Origin: Mycobacterium sp. 4858
Lineage (GTDB): Bacteria > Actinomycetota > Actinomycetes > Mycobacteriales > Mycobacteriaceae
Assembly: GCF_900240975.1 (NCBI RefSeq)
Contig: NZ_LT968776.1
Span: forward strand, 1,654,983-1,718,982
DNA length: 64,000 nt
Direction of reading: 5' to 3'
Part shown: positions 44,018 to 52,561 of the stretch, in pieces
Layout of the letters: every line of letters begins with the position of its first letter
Numbering within the stretch: position 1 is the first letter of the stretch
The notes under the pieces: model-generated
What the model was told of the DNA's origin: nothing
Databases searched by the model: none
Seen by the model: the letters and a program-made list of their open reading frames with translations, nothing else
Position numbers and translations under genes: made by a program

Positions 44018-44043
44018 ATTTGATATCGCGGGCGATATCAAAT
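44018..44043. promoter_or_regulatory. 26-bp perfect palindrome upstream of the XdhC/CoxI gene
   Basis: Arms of 12 bases, ATTTGATATCGC (44018-44029) and GCGATATCAAAT (44032-44043), are separated by two bases. It lies in the 292-base gap between the XdhC start and the RNA methyltransferase stop. The length, perfection and AT-rich ends fit a dimeric repressor operator, for example GntR- or TetR-type. No regulator is adjacent. Confidence 0.65.
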
Positions 44044-44083
44044 TCCGGTGCGAGTGGCCAACGCTTTTCGCGTGTGAATCGTT

Positions 44084-44150
44084 GGCTTCGAGTGTGCGCC
44101 CAGGGCGGCGACACGCCGAGAATCCCCGCCCTGAGCGCACATTCGAGAAG
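44084..44150. repeat. Long imperfect palindrome, dispersed repeat copy A
   Basis: Arms 44086-44108 and 44126-44148 pair at 19 of 23 positions around a 17-base loop. The left arm including the preceding GG matches copy B at 48120-48144 at 23 of 25 bases. It starts 24 bases past the stop of the minus-strand RNA methyltransferase gene, so a terminator or 3' end structure is plausible. Confidence 0.75.
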
Positions 44151-44173
44151 GAATGCGGCGAGAAGGAATTCGG

Positions 44174-44824
44174 CTACCACGCCTGCGACAGGTCGGCGTG
44201 CTGCCGAATCCAGGCGTGCATCGCGACCCCGGCGGCCACCGCGGCGTTGATGCTGCGGGTCGAGCCGAACTGGGCAATCGACACCGTCGTCGCCGCGCCC
44301 ACCCGGATGTCGTCGGTGATGCCCGGACCCTCCTGGCCGAACACCAGCAGGCACTCCCGCGGCAGCGCGGTCTCCTCAAGCCGCGCCGCCCCCGGGACGT
44401 TGTCCACCGCGACGACCGTCAGCCCGGCACCGGCCGCGAAGCCCATCAGGTCGGCGGTGCTGTCGTGGTGGCACAGCCGCTGATAGCGGTCGGTCACCAT
44501 GGCGCCGCGGCGATTCCAGCGCCGCCGGCCGACGATGTGCACGGTGTGCACCGCGAAGGCGTTGGCGGTGCGCACCACCGAGCCGATGTTGGCGTCGTGC
44601 CCGAAGTTCTCGATCGCGACGTGCAGCGGGTGCCGGCGCCGGTCGATGTCGGCGATGATGGCCTCGCGCGTCCAATACCGGTAGGCGTCGACGACGTTGC
44701 GGGTGTCGCCCTCGCGCAACAGGACCGGGTCATAGCGCGCGTCGTCGGGCGGCTCGCCCGGCCACGGCCCCACCCCGGCGGCGGGTGCGGCCCATTCGGT
44801 CGGCCCAGGCCCCGGTTCGCTCAC
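44174..44824 (-). CDS. SpoU/TrmH-family RNA 2'-O-methyltransferase (Rv0380c-like)
   Basis: 216 residues from the GTG at 44824, which overlaps the upstream stop (GTGA). The SPOUT trefoil-knot motifs are NFGHDANIGSVVRTANAF (motif 1, Asn and Arg), LLVFGQEGPGI (motif 2) and VSIAQFGSTRSINAAVAAGVAM (motif 3). It methylates ribose in tRNA or rRNA; the target is unknown. It is last in a series of closely packed minus-strand genes that includes pyrE. Confidence 0.92.
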   Translation of the reverse strand: MSEPGPGPTEWAAPAAGVGPWPGEPPDDARYDPVLLREGDTRNVVDAYRYWTREAIIADIDRRRHPLHVAIENFGHDANIGSVVRTANAFAVHTVHIVGRRRWNRRGAMVTDRYQRLCHHDSTADLMGFAAGAGLTVVAVDNVPGAARLEETALPRECLLVFGQEGPGITDDIRVGAATTVSIAQFGSTRSINAAVAAGVAMHAWIRQHADLSQAW

Positions 44825-45729
44825 CGCGGCGTCCACACCCCGGCGTGGGTGCCATCGACCGCGACGGTCGCGTAGAGCAGCGCCTCGTTGATCTCGCCCT
44901 GGGTGCACAGCGAGGCGCTGACATGCACCGCGTCCAGCGAGGCGTCGGGCAGGACCAGCACCGACGACCCGTACGCCGAGCAGGCCGGGTTCAGGCCGGC
45001 GCCGGGCAGCGTCGGGGAGGCGAGCAGCATCAGCGGGCCGCCGCGGTGGGCCGATTCGTCGCGATACCGGGCCGCGAGGCCGTCGGCCTCCAGGCCCAGC
45101 AGCATGTAGCCGTTGCCGTTGAACGCCGCGGGGTCGCCGAGCTGCGCCTTGGTCATCGGGGCACCATCGGCGCGCCAAGCCGACAGGCTGACCGTCTTCA
45201 CCGACAGGCCGGTGTCGTTGGCGTTGGTGGGCATCAACCCCACCGGGAACGCGGCCGGGTAGGCCGCCGAGCTGTTGGGGATCCGGTCACGCGGCGAATA
45301 GACGTACACGCCGCGCACCTGGCTGCGATCCTTCAACGGCCCGAGGCAAACCGTCCCGGCGAGCCGGTCGCCGGAAGCCGCGAACGGCGAGTGGACGTCG
45401 GGGGCCTTGCCCGTCGGGCGGCCGCAACTGCCCAGCCCGTTGGACTCCATCGGGTGCGACAGCGCGCCGTAGAGCCCGAACCGGATGTCCTCGGGCTTGG
45501 CGTGCGGCGCGCGCGGGTCCACCGCGGAGGCGTCGACGTCGACGAGCACGTAGTCGTCGTCCCAGCGCAGGTTCGACACCGCCATGTTCCAGCCCAGCAG
45601 CGACAGCGATTCCCCGAGCCGCGCCCCCTGGGCGCCGTAGGGGCGCACCGGATGACTGGAACCCGAGCAGCCCGTCAGACAGGCCAGCACGCAGGCCGCT
45701 ACCGCGAGAAGGCGTGTACGGCAGGGCAA
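44821..45729 (-). CDS. Lipoprotein of unknown function (Rv0381c-like)
   Basis: 302 residues, equal to the recalled Rv0381c length, starting with TTG directly after the pyrE stop. The signal peptide has a clear lipobox LTGC at about residues 18-21 (LAVAACVLACLTGC). The mature protein is soluble and beta-rich with four further cysteines. Segments such as GWNMAVSNLRWDDDYVLVDVD and VRGVYVYSPRDRIPNS have no known domain to my eye. It is likely anchored on the outer face of the inner membrane. Function is unknown. Confidence 0.85.
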   Translation of the reverse strand: MPCRTRLLAVAACVLACLTGCSGSSHPVRPYGAQGARLGESLSLLGWNMAVSNLRWDDDYVLVDVDASAVDPRAPHAKPEDIRFGLYGALSHPMESNGLGSCGRPTGKAPDVHSPFAASGDRLAGTVCLGPLKDRSQVRGVYVYSPRDRIPNSSAAYPAAFPVGLMPTNANDTGLSVKTVSLSAWRADGAPMTKAQLGDPAAFNGNGYMLLGLEADGLAARYRDESAHRGGPLMLLASPTLPGAGLNPACSAYGSSVLVLPDASLDAVHVSASLCTQGEINEALLYATVAVDGTHAGVWTPR

Positions 45730-46338
45730 TTAGCCCAGCCCCAGATCGGCGAGGCCCAGCACGCTGCGGTACGGCAGGCCCTCGGCCTCGATGGCCTCGG
45801 CGGCGCCGGTGGAACGGTCCACGACGGTGGCCACGCCGACCACCTGCCCGCCGGCCTCCTGGACCGCGCGCACCGCCGTCAGTGCCGACGCGCCGGTGGT
45901 GCTGGTGTCCTCGACCACCAGCACGCGCTTGCCGGCGACCTCGGAGCCCTCGATAAGGCGTTGCAGCCCATGGGTTTTCGCGGACTTACGCACCACGAAC
46001 GCGTCGATCGGGCGTCCCGGCGCATGCATGACGGCGGTGGCCACCGGGTCGGCGCCCAGGGTCAGGCCGCCGACCACGTCGTAGTCCCAGTCGCTGGTGA
46101 GGTCGCGCATCAGCGCACCGATCAGGGCCGAGGCCCGGTGGTGCAGGGTCGCGCGGCGCAGGTCGACGTAGTAGTCGGCCTCCTTGCCCGACGACAGCGT
46201 CACCCGGCCGTGCACCACCGACAGCCGGCGCACCAGCTCGGCCAGCTCCTCGCGGGAGTCGGTGTGCGCGGCTTCTCCTCCCGCCGCTGCGCGGCCGGCA
46301 TCGTCGCCGCGCGGGGATTCAGGTCCGGCCACGGCCAC
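45730..46338 (-). CDS. pyrE: Orotate phosphoribosyltransferase PyrE
   Basis: 202 residues from a GTG; homologues are about 180, so the first 20-25 residues are an extension. Motifs are HGRVTLSSGKEADYYVDLRR for orotate (SSGKEADYYVDLR), GLTLGADPVA and the PRPP loop VLVVEDTSTTGASA. It converts orotate and PRPP to OMP in pyrimidine synthesis. It starts 20 bases inside the end of the upstream SDR gene and its stop abuts the next start, which points to one operon. Confidence 0.95.
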   Translation of the reverse strand: MAVAGPESPRGDDAGRAAAGGEAAHTDSREELAELVRRLSVVHGRVTLSSGKEADYYVDLRRATLHHRASALIGALMRDLTSDWDYDVVGGLTLGADPVATAVMHAPGRPIDAFVVRKSAKTHGLQRLIEGSEVAGKRVLVVEDTSTTGASALTAVRAVQEAGGQVVGVATVVDRSTGAAEAIEAEGLPYRSVLGLADLGLG

Positions 46339-47092
46339 CGCCGATCCGCTTGGTCACGGCCCGCATCAGGGTCCGCGGAATCATCCGTTCGGCGGCGATG
46401 ATCGCCTTGTACTGCAGGCCCGGGATGCTGATCACCTTGCCGCGGGCGATGTCGGCCAGGCTCTGGTCGACCACGTCGTCCACCTCGAGCCACATGAACG
46501 ACGGCGACTTGGCCATGTCGATCCCGGCCCGGGCGTGAAATTCGGTGTGCACGTAGCCCGGACACACGGCGTGCACGCCCACGCCGGTGCCCTGCAGGCC
46601 GACGGACAGGCCCTCGCTGAAGGAGATCACCCACGCCTTGGACGCCGAATAGGTCGAGCCGCGCCCCGGCACCAGGCCCGCGACGCTGGCGATGTTGACG
46701 ACGGTGCCGGCACCGGTGTCAAGCATGGCCGGCAGGGCCGCCCGGGTCAGGTGCATCACCGCCGTGACGTTGACGTCGAGCTGTGACTGCAGCACCGCGG
46801 GGTCGGTCGCCCAGAAGTCGCCGGAGGTGCCGAACCCGGCGTTGTTCACCAGCACGCGGACTCCCCGCGCCAGGCGTTCGCAGACTTTGTCGCGGCCGGC
46901 GGGATCGGCCAGGTCGGCGGGCAGCACCTCGACGACGCCACCCCGGCCTTCGAGTTCACCTGCCAGTTGCGTCAATCGGTCGACGTCGCGGGCGACCAGG
47001 ACCAGGTCGTAGCCGTCGCGGGCGAAACGGCGCGCGTAGCCCGCGCCGATCCCGGACGTCGGCCCGGTGATCAGGGCTACGGGACGAGGCAT
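46319..47092 (-). CDS. SDR family oxidoreductase
   Basis: 257 residues from the ATG at 47092, which has AGGA nine bases upstream; an ATG at 47101 is also open. Classical SDR sites are TGPTSGIGAGYARRF, NNAGFG, catalytic Ser in NIASVAG, and Tyr/Lys in YSASKAWV. The C-terminal part (SFMWLEVDDVVDQSLADIARGK) resembles the DltE/YqjQ-like mycobacterial group acting on lipids or ketones. The substrate is unknown. It overlaps the start of pyrE by 20 bases. Confidence 0.9.
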   Translation of the reverse strand: MPRPVALITGPTSGIGAGYARRFARDGYDLVLVARDVDRLTQLAGELEGRGGVVEVLPADLADPAGRDKVCERLARGVRVLVNNAGFGTSGDFWATDPAVLQSQLDVNVTAVMHLTRAALPAMLDTGAGTVVNIASVAGLVPGRGSTYSASKAWVISFSEGLSVGLQGTGVGVHAVCPGYVHTEFHARAGIDMAKSPSFMWLEVDDVVDQSLADIARGKVISIPGLQYKAIIAAERMIPRTLMRAVTKRIGGGRGRT

Positions 47093-47146
47093 GAGCGACA
47101 TCCTAATGACGGCGGCCGCGCCGCCCTGCCCGCGCCCGGCGGGCCG

Positions 47147-48013
47147 TCAGTGCTGATAGTTGGTGGCCTGGTGGCCGTTGCGGCCGGCCGGCGGCGGGCG
47201 GCGAACGGCGTCCGGGCCGCGCTGCTCCCGGCGGATCGGTTCGGCCGGCCGGCGAGGCGCCTGAACGTCCGAGCCCAGCAGCCCGCCGACGTCCTGCTGC
47301 GCACGCCGGGGCGGCAGCTCCGCGCGGCCGGCGGGCGCCAGCGGCCGGCTGGGCGACGCGCTGCGCAGCCCGGCGGGCGCGCCCGCCCCCTGCTGGGTCT
47401 CCTCCGGCAGCGGCGGCAGCACCCGTAGCAGGTCGTTGAACTGCCGCACGGTGCGCAGGCCCTCGTCCCACTCGGTGCGGGTGCTGGTGATGGGCATGGC
47501 GACCAGCGTCCAGTTCTGCTCGTTCCACATGATCTCGGCGCAGTCCGGTGCGGTGTGCGCGAAGGTGACCATGCGGCGGTCGCAGGCCCGCCGGGCCGCG
47601 TCCAGGTTGGTCGAGTACACCATCCGCGGGCCGATCGCGCCCAGCAGCCAGATGTCGCTCTCCCGTGGCTCTTTGAGCCCCTTGAGCCGCAGGTCCACCA
47701 CGACGTTGGTGCCCACCTTGCGGTGCAGCGCGATGACGGTGGCGACCTCCTCGAGGTCGAAGATGTAGACCGCCTCGCCACGGATCTGGCCCAGCACGAC
47801 GTTCTCGGCGGCGATGTCGCCGACCGTCGAGATCACCCCGCGCTTCCAGCGCTTGAGGATGTCGGCGGATTCACGCTCGTAGTCGAAGCCGTGCGACCGC
47901 GCCCATGATTTGCGGCGCCTGCTGCGGCCGCGACGCCGATCGAGGTCGACGTACAGCAACACGCCCGCGCCGACGAAACACAGCGCGGACAGCGTGAACC
48001 AAAGGGGGACCAT
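47147..48013 (-). CDS. ttfA: Trehalose monomycolate transport factor TtfA (Rv0383c-like)
   Basis: 288 residues. An N-terminal membrane anchor (LWFTLSALCFVGAGVLLYVDLDRR) is followed by a cytoplasmic alpha/beta domain to about residue 205 (FDYERESADILKRWKRG to LRTVRQFNDLLRVLPPLPEE). A disordered Pro/Arg-rich tail ends in TNYQH. Rv0383c, as I recall, is TtfA, an essential partner of MmpL3 in trehalose monomycolate export. The gene keeps its place between clpB and the SDR-pyrE block. The 205 bases upstream contain dispersed repeat copy B. Confidence 0.88.
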   Translation of the reverse strand: MVPLWFTLSALCFVGAGVLLYVDLDRRRGRSRRRKSWARSHGFDYERESADILKRWKRGVISTVGDIAAENVVLGQIRGEAVYIFDLEEVATVIALHRKVGTNVVVDLRLKGLKEPRESDIWLLGAIGPRMVYSTNLDAARRACDRRMVTFAHTAPDCAEIMWNEQNWTLVAMPITSTRTEWDEGLRTVRQFNDLLRVLPPLPEETQQGAGAPAGLRSASPSRPLAPAGRAELPPRRAQQDVGGLLGSDVQAPRRPAEPIRREQRGPDAVRRPPPAGRNGHQATNYQH

Positions 48014-48119
48014 CCCACACAGGGTATCCGTAATTGCTCCGGAATAAAGAAGTCCGGCTGGTCACAACCCAATTACGAGACGGAACTAACGCCCTCGTTC
48101 GCCAGCCGTTTGCGCTGAC

Positions 48120-48185
48120 GGCTTCGAGCGTGAGCCCAGGGCGGCGCTTTCGCGAATTTCCCGCCCTGGGCGCACCCTCAAAGCC
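48120..48185. repeat. Long imperfect palindrome, dispersed repeat copy B
   Basis: Arms 48120-48144 and 48161-48185 pair at 22 of 25 positions around a 16-base loop. It is the same element as at 44084-44150. It begins 34 bases past the clpB stop on the minus strand, again in a 3'-end position. Confidence 0.78.
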
Positions 48186-48218
48186 CAGGAATTCACACTC
48201 GGGCCCCGCAGCCCGGGC

Positions 48219-50765
48219 TCAGCCCAGGATCAGCGAGTCGCCGTCCGGGCTGACGTTGACCGGAACGGTGTCCCCGTCGTGCACGTCGCCGGCCAGCAGC
48301 TGCTTGGCCAGCTGGTCACCGATGGCCTGCTGCACCAGCCGGCGCAACGGCCGCGCGCCGTAGACAGGGTCGAACCCGCGCTGCGCCAGCCACTGCTTGG
48401 CCGGCAGCGACACCTCCAGCGTGAGGCGGCGCTGCGCCAGCCGCTTCTGCAGCTGGGCCAGCTGGATGTCGACGATCGACACCAGCTCGCCGGGCTCGAG
48501 GCCGTGGAAGATGATGACGTCGTCGAGCCGGTTGATGAACTCCGGCTTGAACGCCGAGCGCACCGCGGCCATCACCTGCTCCTCGCTGCCGCCCGACCCA
48601 AGGTTGGACGTGAGGATCAGGATGGTGTTGCGGAAGTCGACCGTGCGGCCCTGACCGTCCGTCAAACGCCCCTCGTCGAGAACCTGCAGCAGCACGTCGA
48701 ACACGTCCGGGTGCGCCTTTTCGATCTCGTCGAACAGGATCACCGTGTACGGCCGCCGCCGCACCGCCTCGGTCAGCTGGCCGCCCTGGTCGTAGCCGAT
48801 GTAGCCCGGGGGCGCGCCGACCAGGCGGGCGACGGAGTGCTTCTCTCCGTACTCGCTCATGTCGATGCGGACCATCGCGCGCTCGTCGTCGAACAGGAAC
48901 TCCGCCAGCGCCTTGGCCAGCTCGGTCTTACCGACACCGGTCGGCCCGAGGAACATGAACGACCCGGTCGGCCGGTTGGGGTCGGCGACGCCGGCCCGGC
49001 TGCGACGCACCGCGTCGGAGACCGCGGTCACCGCCTTCTTCTGGCCGATGACGCGCTTGCCGAGCTCGTCCTCCATGCGCAGCAGCTTGGCGGTCTCGCC
49101 CTCGAGCATCCGGCCGGCGGGGATGCCGGTCCACGCCGACACCACGTCGGCGATGTCGTCGGGTCCGACCTCCTCCTTGAGCATCACGTTCTCGCGGGCC
49201 TCGGCGTGCGGCAGCGCGGCGTCGAGCTTCTTCTCGACCTCGGGGATGCGCCCGTAGCGCAGCTCGGCGGCCTTGGCCAGGTCGCCGTCGCGCTCGGCGC
49301 GCTCGGACTCCCCGCGCAACGCCTCCAGCTGCTCCTTGAGCTCGCGGACCACGTCGATCGCGCTCTTCTCGTTCTGCCAGCGGGTGGTCAGCTCGGCCAG
49401 CTTCTCTTTCTGGTCGGCCAGCTCGGAGCGCAGCTTCTCCAGCCGTTCCTTGGACGCCTCGTCCTCCTCCTTGGCCAGCGCCATCTCCTCGATCTCGAGG
49501 CGGCGCACCAGGCGCTCGACCTCGTCGATCTCGACGGGCCGGGAGTCGATCTCCATCTTCAACCGCGACGCGGCCTCGTCGACCAGGTCGATGGCCTTGT
49601 CCGGCAGGAACCGCGCGGTGATGTAGCGGTCGGACAGCGTCGCCGCGGCCACCAGGGCCGAGTCGGTGATGCGCACACCGTGGTGCACCTCGTAGCGGTC
49701 CTTGAGCCCGCGCAGGATGCCGACGGTGTCCTCCACCGACGGCTCGCCCACCAGCACCTGCTGGAAGCGCCGCTCCAGGGCGGCGTCCTTCTCGATGTAC
49801 TTGCGGTACTCGTCGAGCGTCGTGGCGCCGACCAGCCGCAGCTCGCCGCGGGCCAGCATCGGCTTGATCATGTTGCCGGCGTCCATCGCGCCCTCGCCGG
49901 TCGCGCCGGCGCCGACGATCGTGTGCAGCTCGTCGATGAAGGTGATGATCTGGCCGGCGGAGTTCTTGATGTCGTCGAGGACGGCCTTGAGCCGCTCCTC
50001 GAACTCGCCGCGGTACTTCGCGCCGGCGACCATCGAGCCCATGTCCAGGCTGATGACGGTCTTGTCGCGGAGGCTCTCGGGCACGTCGCCGGCGACGATG
50101 CGCTGGGCGAGGCCCTCGACGATCGCGGTCTTACCGACGCCGGGCTCACCGATCAGCACCGGGTTGTTCTTGGTGCGGCGGCTCAAAACCTGCACGACGC
50201 GGCGGATCTCGTTGTCGCGCCCGATGACCGGGTCGAGCTTGCCTTCGCGGGCGCGGGCGGTCAGGTCGGTGGAGTACTTCTCCAGCGCCTGGTAGGTGGC
50301 CTCCGGCTCAGGGCTGGTGACCCGGGCGCTGCCGCGCACCTTGACGAACGCGTCACGCAGGGCCTGCGGCGAGGCGCCGTGGCCGGTCAGCAGCTTGGCG
50401 ACGTCGGAGTCGCCGGTGGCCAGCCCGACCATCACGTGTTCGGTCGAGACATACTCGTCGTCCATCTCGGTGGCCAGTTGCTGGGCGGTGGTGATGGCGG
50501 CCAGCGACTCGCGCGACAGCTGCGGTTGCGAGCTGGCGCCGCTGGCCTGGGGCAGGCGTTCGACGAGGCGCTCCGCCTCGGCGCGAATGGTCGCGGGCTG
50601 GACGCCGACAGCCTCCAGCAGCGGGCCCGCGATCCCGTCGGCCTGCGTCAGCAGGGCCATCAGCAGGTGCGCCGGGCGGATCTCGGGGTTGCCGGCGGCC
50701 GAGGCCGCCTGGAGCGCCGAGGTCAGCGCCGCTTGCGTCTTGGTTGTCGGGTTGAAAGAGTCCAC
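48219..50765 (-). CDS. clpB: ATP-dependent disaggregase ClpB
   Basis: 848 residues from the GTG at 50765, the same length as in M. tuberculosis. Double Clp-N repeats (about 1-145) are followed by AAA+ domain 1 with GEPGVGKTAIVEG and the coiled-coil middle domain (EKLRSELADQKEKL, about 410-525). AAA+ domain 2 has GPTGVGKTELAKALAE, the pore loop GYIGYDQGG and the C-terminal D2 small domain. There is no ClpP-binding loop, as expected for a disaggregase. It works with DnaK/DnaJ/GrpE in the same window to rescue aggregated proteins. A HAIR element 59 bases upstream of the start predicts HspR repression. Confidence 0.97.
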   Translation of the reverse strand: MDSFNPTTKTQAALTSALQAASAAGNPEIRPAHLLMALLTQADGIAGPLLEAVGVQPATIRAEAERLVERLPQASGASSQPQLSRESLAAITTAQQLATEMDDEYVSTEHVMVGLATGDSDVAKLLTGHGASPQALRDAFVKVRGSARVTSPEPEATYQALEKYSTDLTARAREGKLDPVIGRDNEIRRVVQVLSRRTKNNPVLIGEPGVGKTAIVEGLAQRIVAGDVPESLRDKTVISLDMGSMVAGAKYRGEFEERLKAVLDDIKNSAGQIITFIDELHTIVGAGATGEGAMDAGNMIKPMLARGELRLVGATTLDEYRKYIEKDAALERRFQQVLVGEPSVEDTVGILRGLKDRYEVHHGVRITDSALVAAATLSDRYITARFLPDKAIDLVDEAASRLKMEIDSRPVEIDEVERLVRRLEIEEMALAKEEDEASKERLEKLRSELADQKEKLAELTTRWQNEKSAIDVVRELKEQLEALRGESERAERDGDLAKAAELRYGRIPEVEKKLDAALPHAEARENVMLKEEVGPDDIADVVSAWTGIPAGRMLEGETAKLLRMEDELGKRVIGQKKAVTAVSDAVRRSRAGVADPNRPTGSFMFLGPTGVGKTELAKALAEFLFDDERAMVRIDMSEYGEKHSVARLVGAPPGYIGYDQGGQLTEAVRRRPYTVILFDEIEKAHPDVFDVLLQVLDEGRLTDGQGRTVDFRNTILILTSNLGSGGSEEQVMAAVRSAFKPEFINRLDDVIIFHGLEPGELVSIVDIQLAQLQKRLAQRRLTLEVSLPAKQWLAQRGFDPVYGARPLRRLVQQAIGDQLAKQLLAGDVHDGDTVPVNVSPDGDSLILG

Positions 50766-50823
50766 GACGCCTCCGTTCGCATAGGTAGGGAAAATGCTTG
50801 TCGCGTTCTTCAACGCCGTCAAG

Positions 50824-50844
50824 GTTGAGTGTGTTCCGCTCAAC
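50824..50844. promoter_or_regulatory. HspR operator (HAIR) at the clpB promoter
   Basis: GTTGAGT (50824-50830), 7 bases, GCTCAAC (50838-50844) fits the HspR-associated inverted repeat CTTGAGT-N7-ACTCAAG at 10 of 14 arm positions. It lies between clpB (minus, start 50765) and the DUF3060 gene (plus, start 50892), and could affect both. Confidence 0.82.
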
Positions 50845-50891
50845 TCTAACGAGTTTTGGCGACCGCGGCGCACGGGGTATCCCCCGAAGCG

Positions 50892-51335
50892 ATGACGCAG
50901 ACGCAACAGCCCCAGAACGCCACCCACGCCGGGCCCGCCACGGGTCGGCCCCGGCCCCGCGCCGCCTTCTGGCCCGCACTCGCCGCCGCGGCGCTGGCAC
51001 TGGCGGGCCTGGCCGCCGCCGGATTCCACACCGATCTCGCCGGCGCCGGCCCTTCGGCGACCGTCCCGGAGTCGGGCACGTTGCAGGTCAACGGCACCGG
51101 CACCACGAAGACCATCGGCTGCCACGGCGGCTACCTGTCGGTCAGCGGCCAGACCAACACCGTCACCGTTACCGGCCACTGCACCAGCCTGAGCGTCTCC
51201 GGCCACGGCAACCGCGTCGCGGTGGACAGCGCGGACGCGGTGAGCGCGTCGGGAACCGGCAACTCGGTCACGTATCACTGGGGCTCACCGACCATCGCCA
51301 ACGCCGGGACGGCCAACACCGTCGGTCAGGGCTGA
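50892..51335 (+). CDS. DUF3060 domain secreted or membrane-anchored protein
   Basis: 147 residues from the ATG at 50892. A Pro/Arg-rich cytoplasmic start precedes a membrane or signal helix (about 26-45, AAFWPALAAAALALAGLAAAGF). A short beta-repeat domain follows with regular TVTVTGHCTSLSVSGHGNRVAVD strands (segments VTVTGHCTSLSVSGHGN and ASGTGNSVTYHWG), typical of DUF3060. Two cysteines may pair. It is divergent from clpB, with the HAIR 48 bases upstream. The function is unknown; a cell-envelope stress role would be only a guess. Confidence 0.85.
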   Translation: MTQTQQPQNATHAGPATGRPRPRAAFWPALAAAALALAGLAAAGFHTDLAGAGPSATVPESGTLQVNGTGTTKTIGCHGGYLSVSGQTNTVTVTGHCTSLSVSGHGNRVAVDSADAVSASGTGNSVTYHWGSPTIANAGTANTVGQG

Positions 51336-51377
51336 GGCCGGGATCGCCGGCGCGCGGCGCGCCTAGAATCGGGCCCC

Positions 51378-52550
51378 GTGGGGCTCGAGGACACCGATGC
51401 GTTGCGGGTGCTGCGCGACGCCTTCGCGCAGGAGGACTCCGGGCCCGGCAACGAGCTCGTGGGCCGGTTCTACACCCGCTGGTTCGGCCTCGACGCCTCG
51501 GTGCGCGACTTGTTCCCGCCCGAAATGGGCGGACAGCGGGCCGCTTTCGCGCACGCCATGCACTGGGTATACGGCGAGCTCGTCGCCCAGCGCGCCCAGG
51601 AACCGGTGGCCTTCCTCGCCCAGCTCGGCCGCGACCACCGCAAATACGGTGTGCTACCGGAGCATTACGACACGTTGCGCCGCGCGTTGCTGTCGACGTT
51701 GCGGACCCAGCTCGGCGGCGCCTGGACCGACGCCGTCGACGACGCGGCCCGCCAGTCGCTCAACCTCATCACCGGCGTGATGAGCGGCGCCGCAGACGCG
51801 GACGAGGGACCCGCGTGGTGGGACGGCACGGTGATCGAGCACATGCGGGTGTCCCGCGACCTCGCGGTGATCCGGCTGCAGCTTGACCGGCCGATGGACT
51901 ACCACCCGGGCCAGTACGTGAATGTTCAAGTCCCGCAATGCCCGCGCCGCTGGCGCTACCTGTCCCCCGCCATCCCGGCGGACCCGGGCGGCGGCATCGA
52001 GTTCCATGTCCGCGTGGTCCCCGGCGGCCTGGTCAGCACCGCCATCGTCGGCGAGACGCGGCCCGGCGACCGGTGGCGGCTGTCCAGCCCGCACGGCGGC
52101 CTGCGGGTCGACCGGGAGGGCGGCGACGTCCTGATGGTCGCCGGGAGCACCGGGCTGGCGCCGCTGCGGACGCTGATCATGGACCTCAGCCGATACGCGG
52201 TGAACCCCCGGGTGCACCTGTTCTTCGGGGCGCGCTATCAATGCGAGCTTTACGACCTGCCGACCCTGTGGCAGGTGGCCTCGCACAATCCGTGGCTCTC
52301 GGTCTCGCCGGTCTCGGAGTACGGCGCCGACCCGGCCTGGGCCGCCGACTATCCCGACGTCACGCCGCCGCGTGGCCTGCACGTGCGCCAGACCGGCCGG
52401 CTCCTCGATGTGGTGACCAAATACGGTGGGTGGGGCGACCGGCAGATCCTGATCTGCGGCGGCCCGCCGATGGTGCGGGCCACCAAGGCCGCGCTGATCG
52501 CCAAAGGCGCTCCGCCGGAAAACATTCAGCACGACCCGCTATCAAGGTGA
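51378..52550 (+). CDS. Flavohemoglobin-like protein, type II (Rv0385-like)
   Basis: 390 residues, equal to the recalled Rv0385 length. An N-terminal globin domain (1-140) has Tyr in RFYTRWF and the proximal His in LGRDHRKYGVLPEHY. A FAD domain follows with RWRYLSPA, which differs from the RxYS flavin motif of classical Hmp. An NAD domain has GSTGLAPLRTLI and ICGGPPMVRATK. Classical flavohemoglobins detoxify NO; the mycobacterial type II group is reported to lack key haem-pocket features and to have other electron-transfer roles. The stop is 11 bases before the aldose epimerase start. Confidence 0.9.
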   Translation: MGLEDTDALRVLRDAFAQEDSGPGNELVGRFYTRWFGLDASVRDLFPPEMGGQRAAFAHAMHWVYGELVAQRAQEPVAFLAQLGRDHRKYGVLPEHYDTLRRALLSTLRTQLGGAWTDAVDDAARQSLNLITGVMSGAADADEGPAWWDGTVIEHMRVSRDLAVIRLQLDRPMDYHPGQYVNVQVPQCPRRWRYLSPAIPADPGGGIEFHVRVVPGGLVSTAIVGETRPGDRWRLSSPHGGLRVDREGGDVLMVAGSTGLAPLRTLIMDLSRYAVNPRVHLFFGARYQCELYDLPTLWQVASHNPWLSVSPVSEYGADPAWAADYPDVTPPRGLHVRQTGRLLDVVTKYGGWGDRQILICGGPPMVRATKAALIAKGAPPENIQHDPLSR

Positions 52551-52561
52551 GTGGAGGAAGC

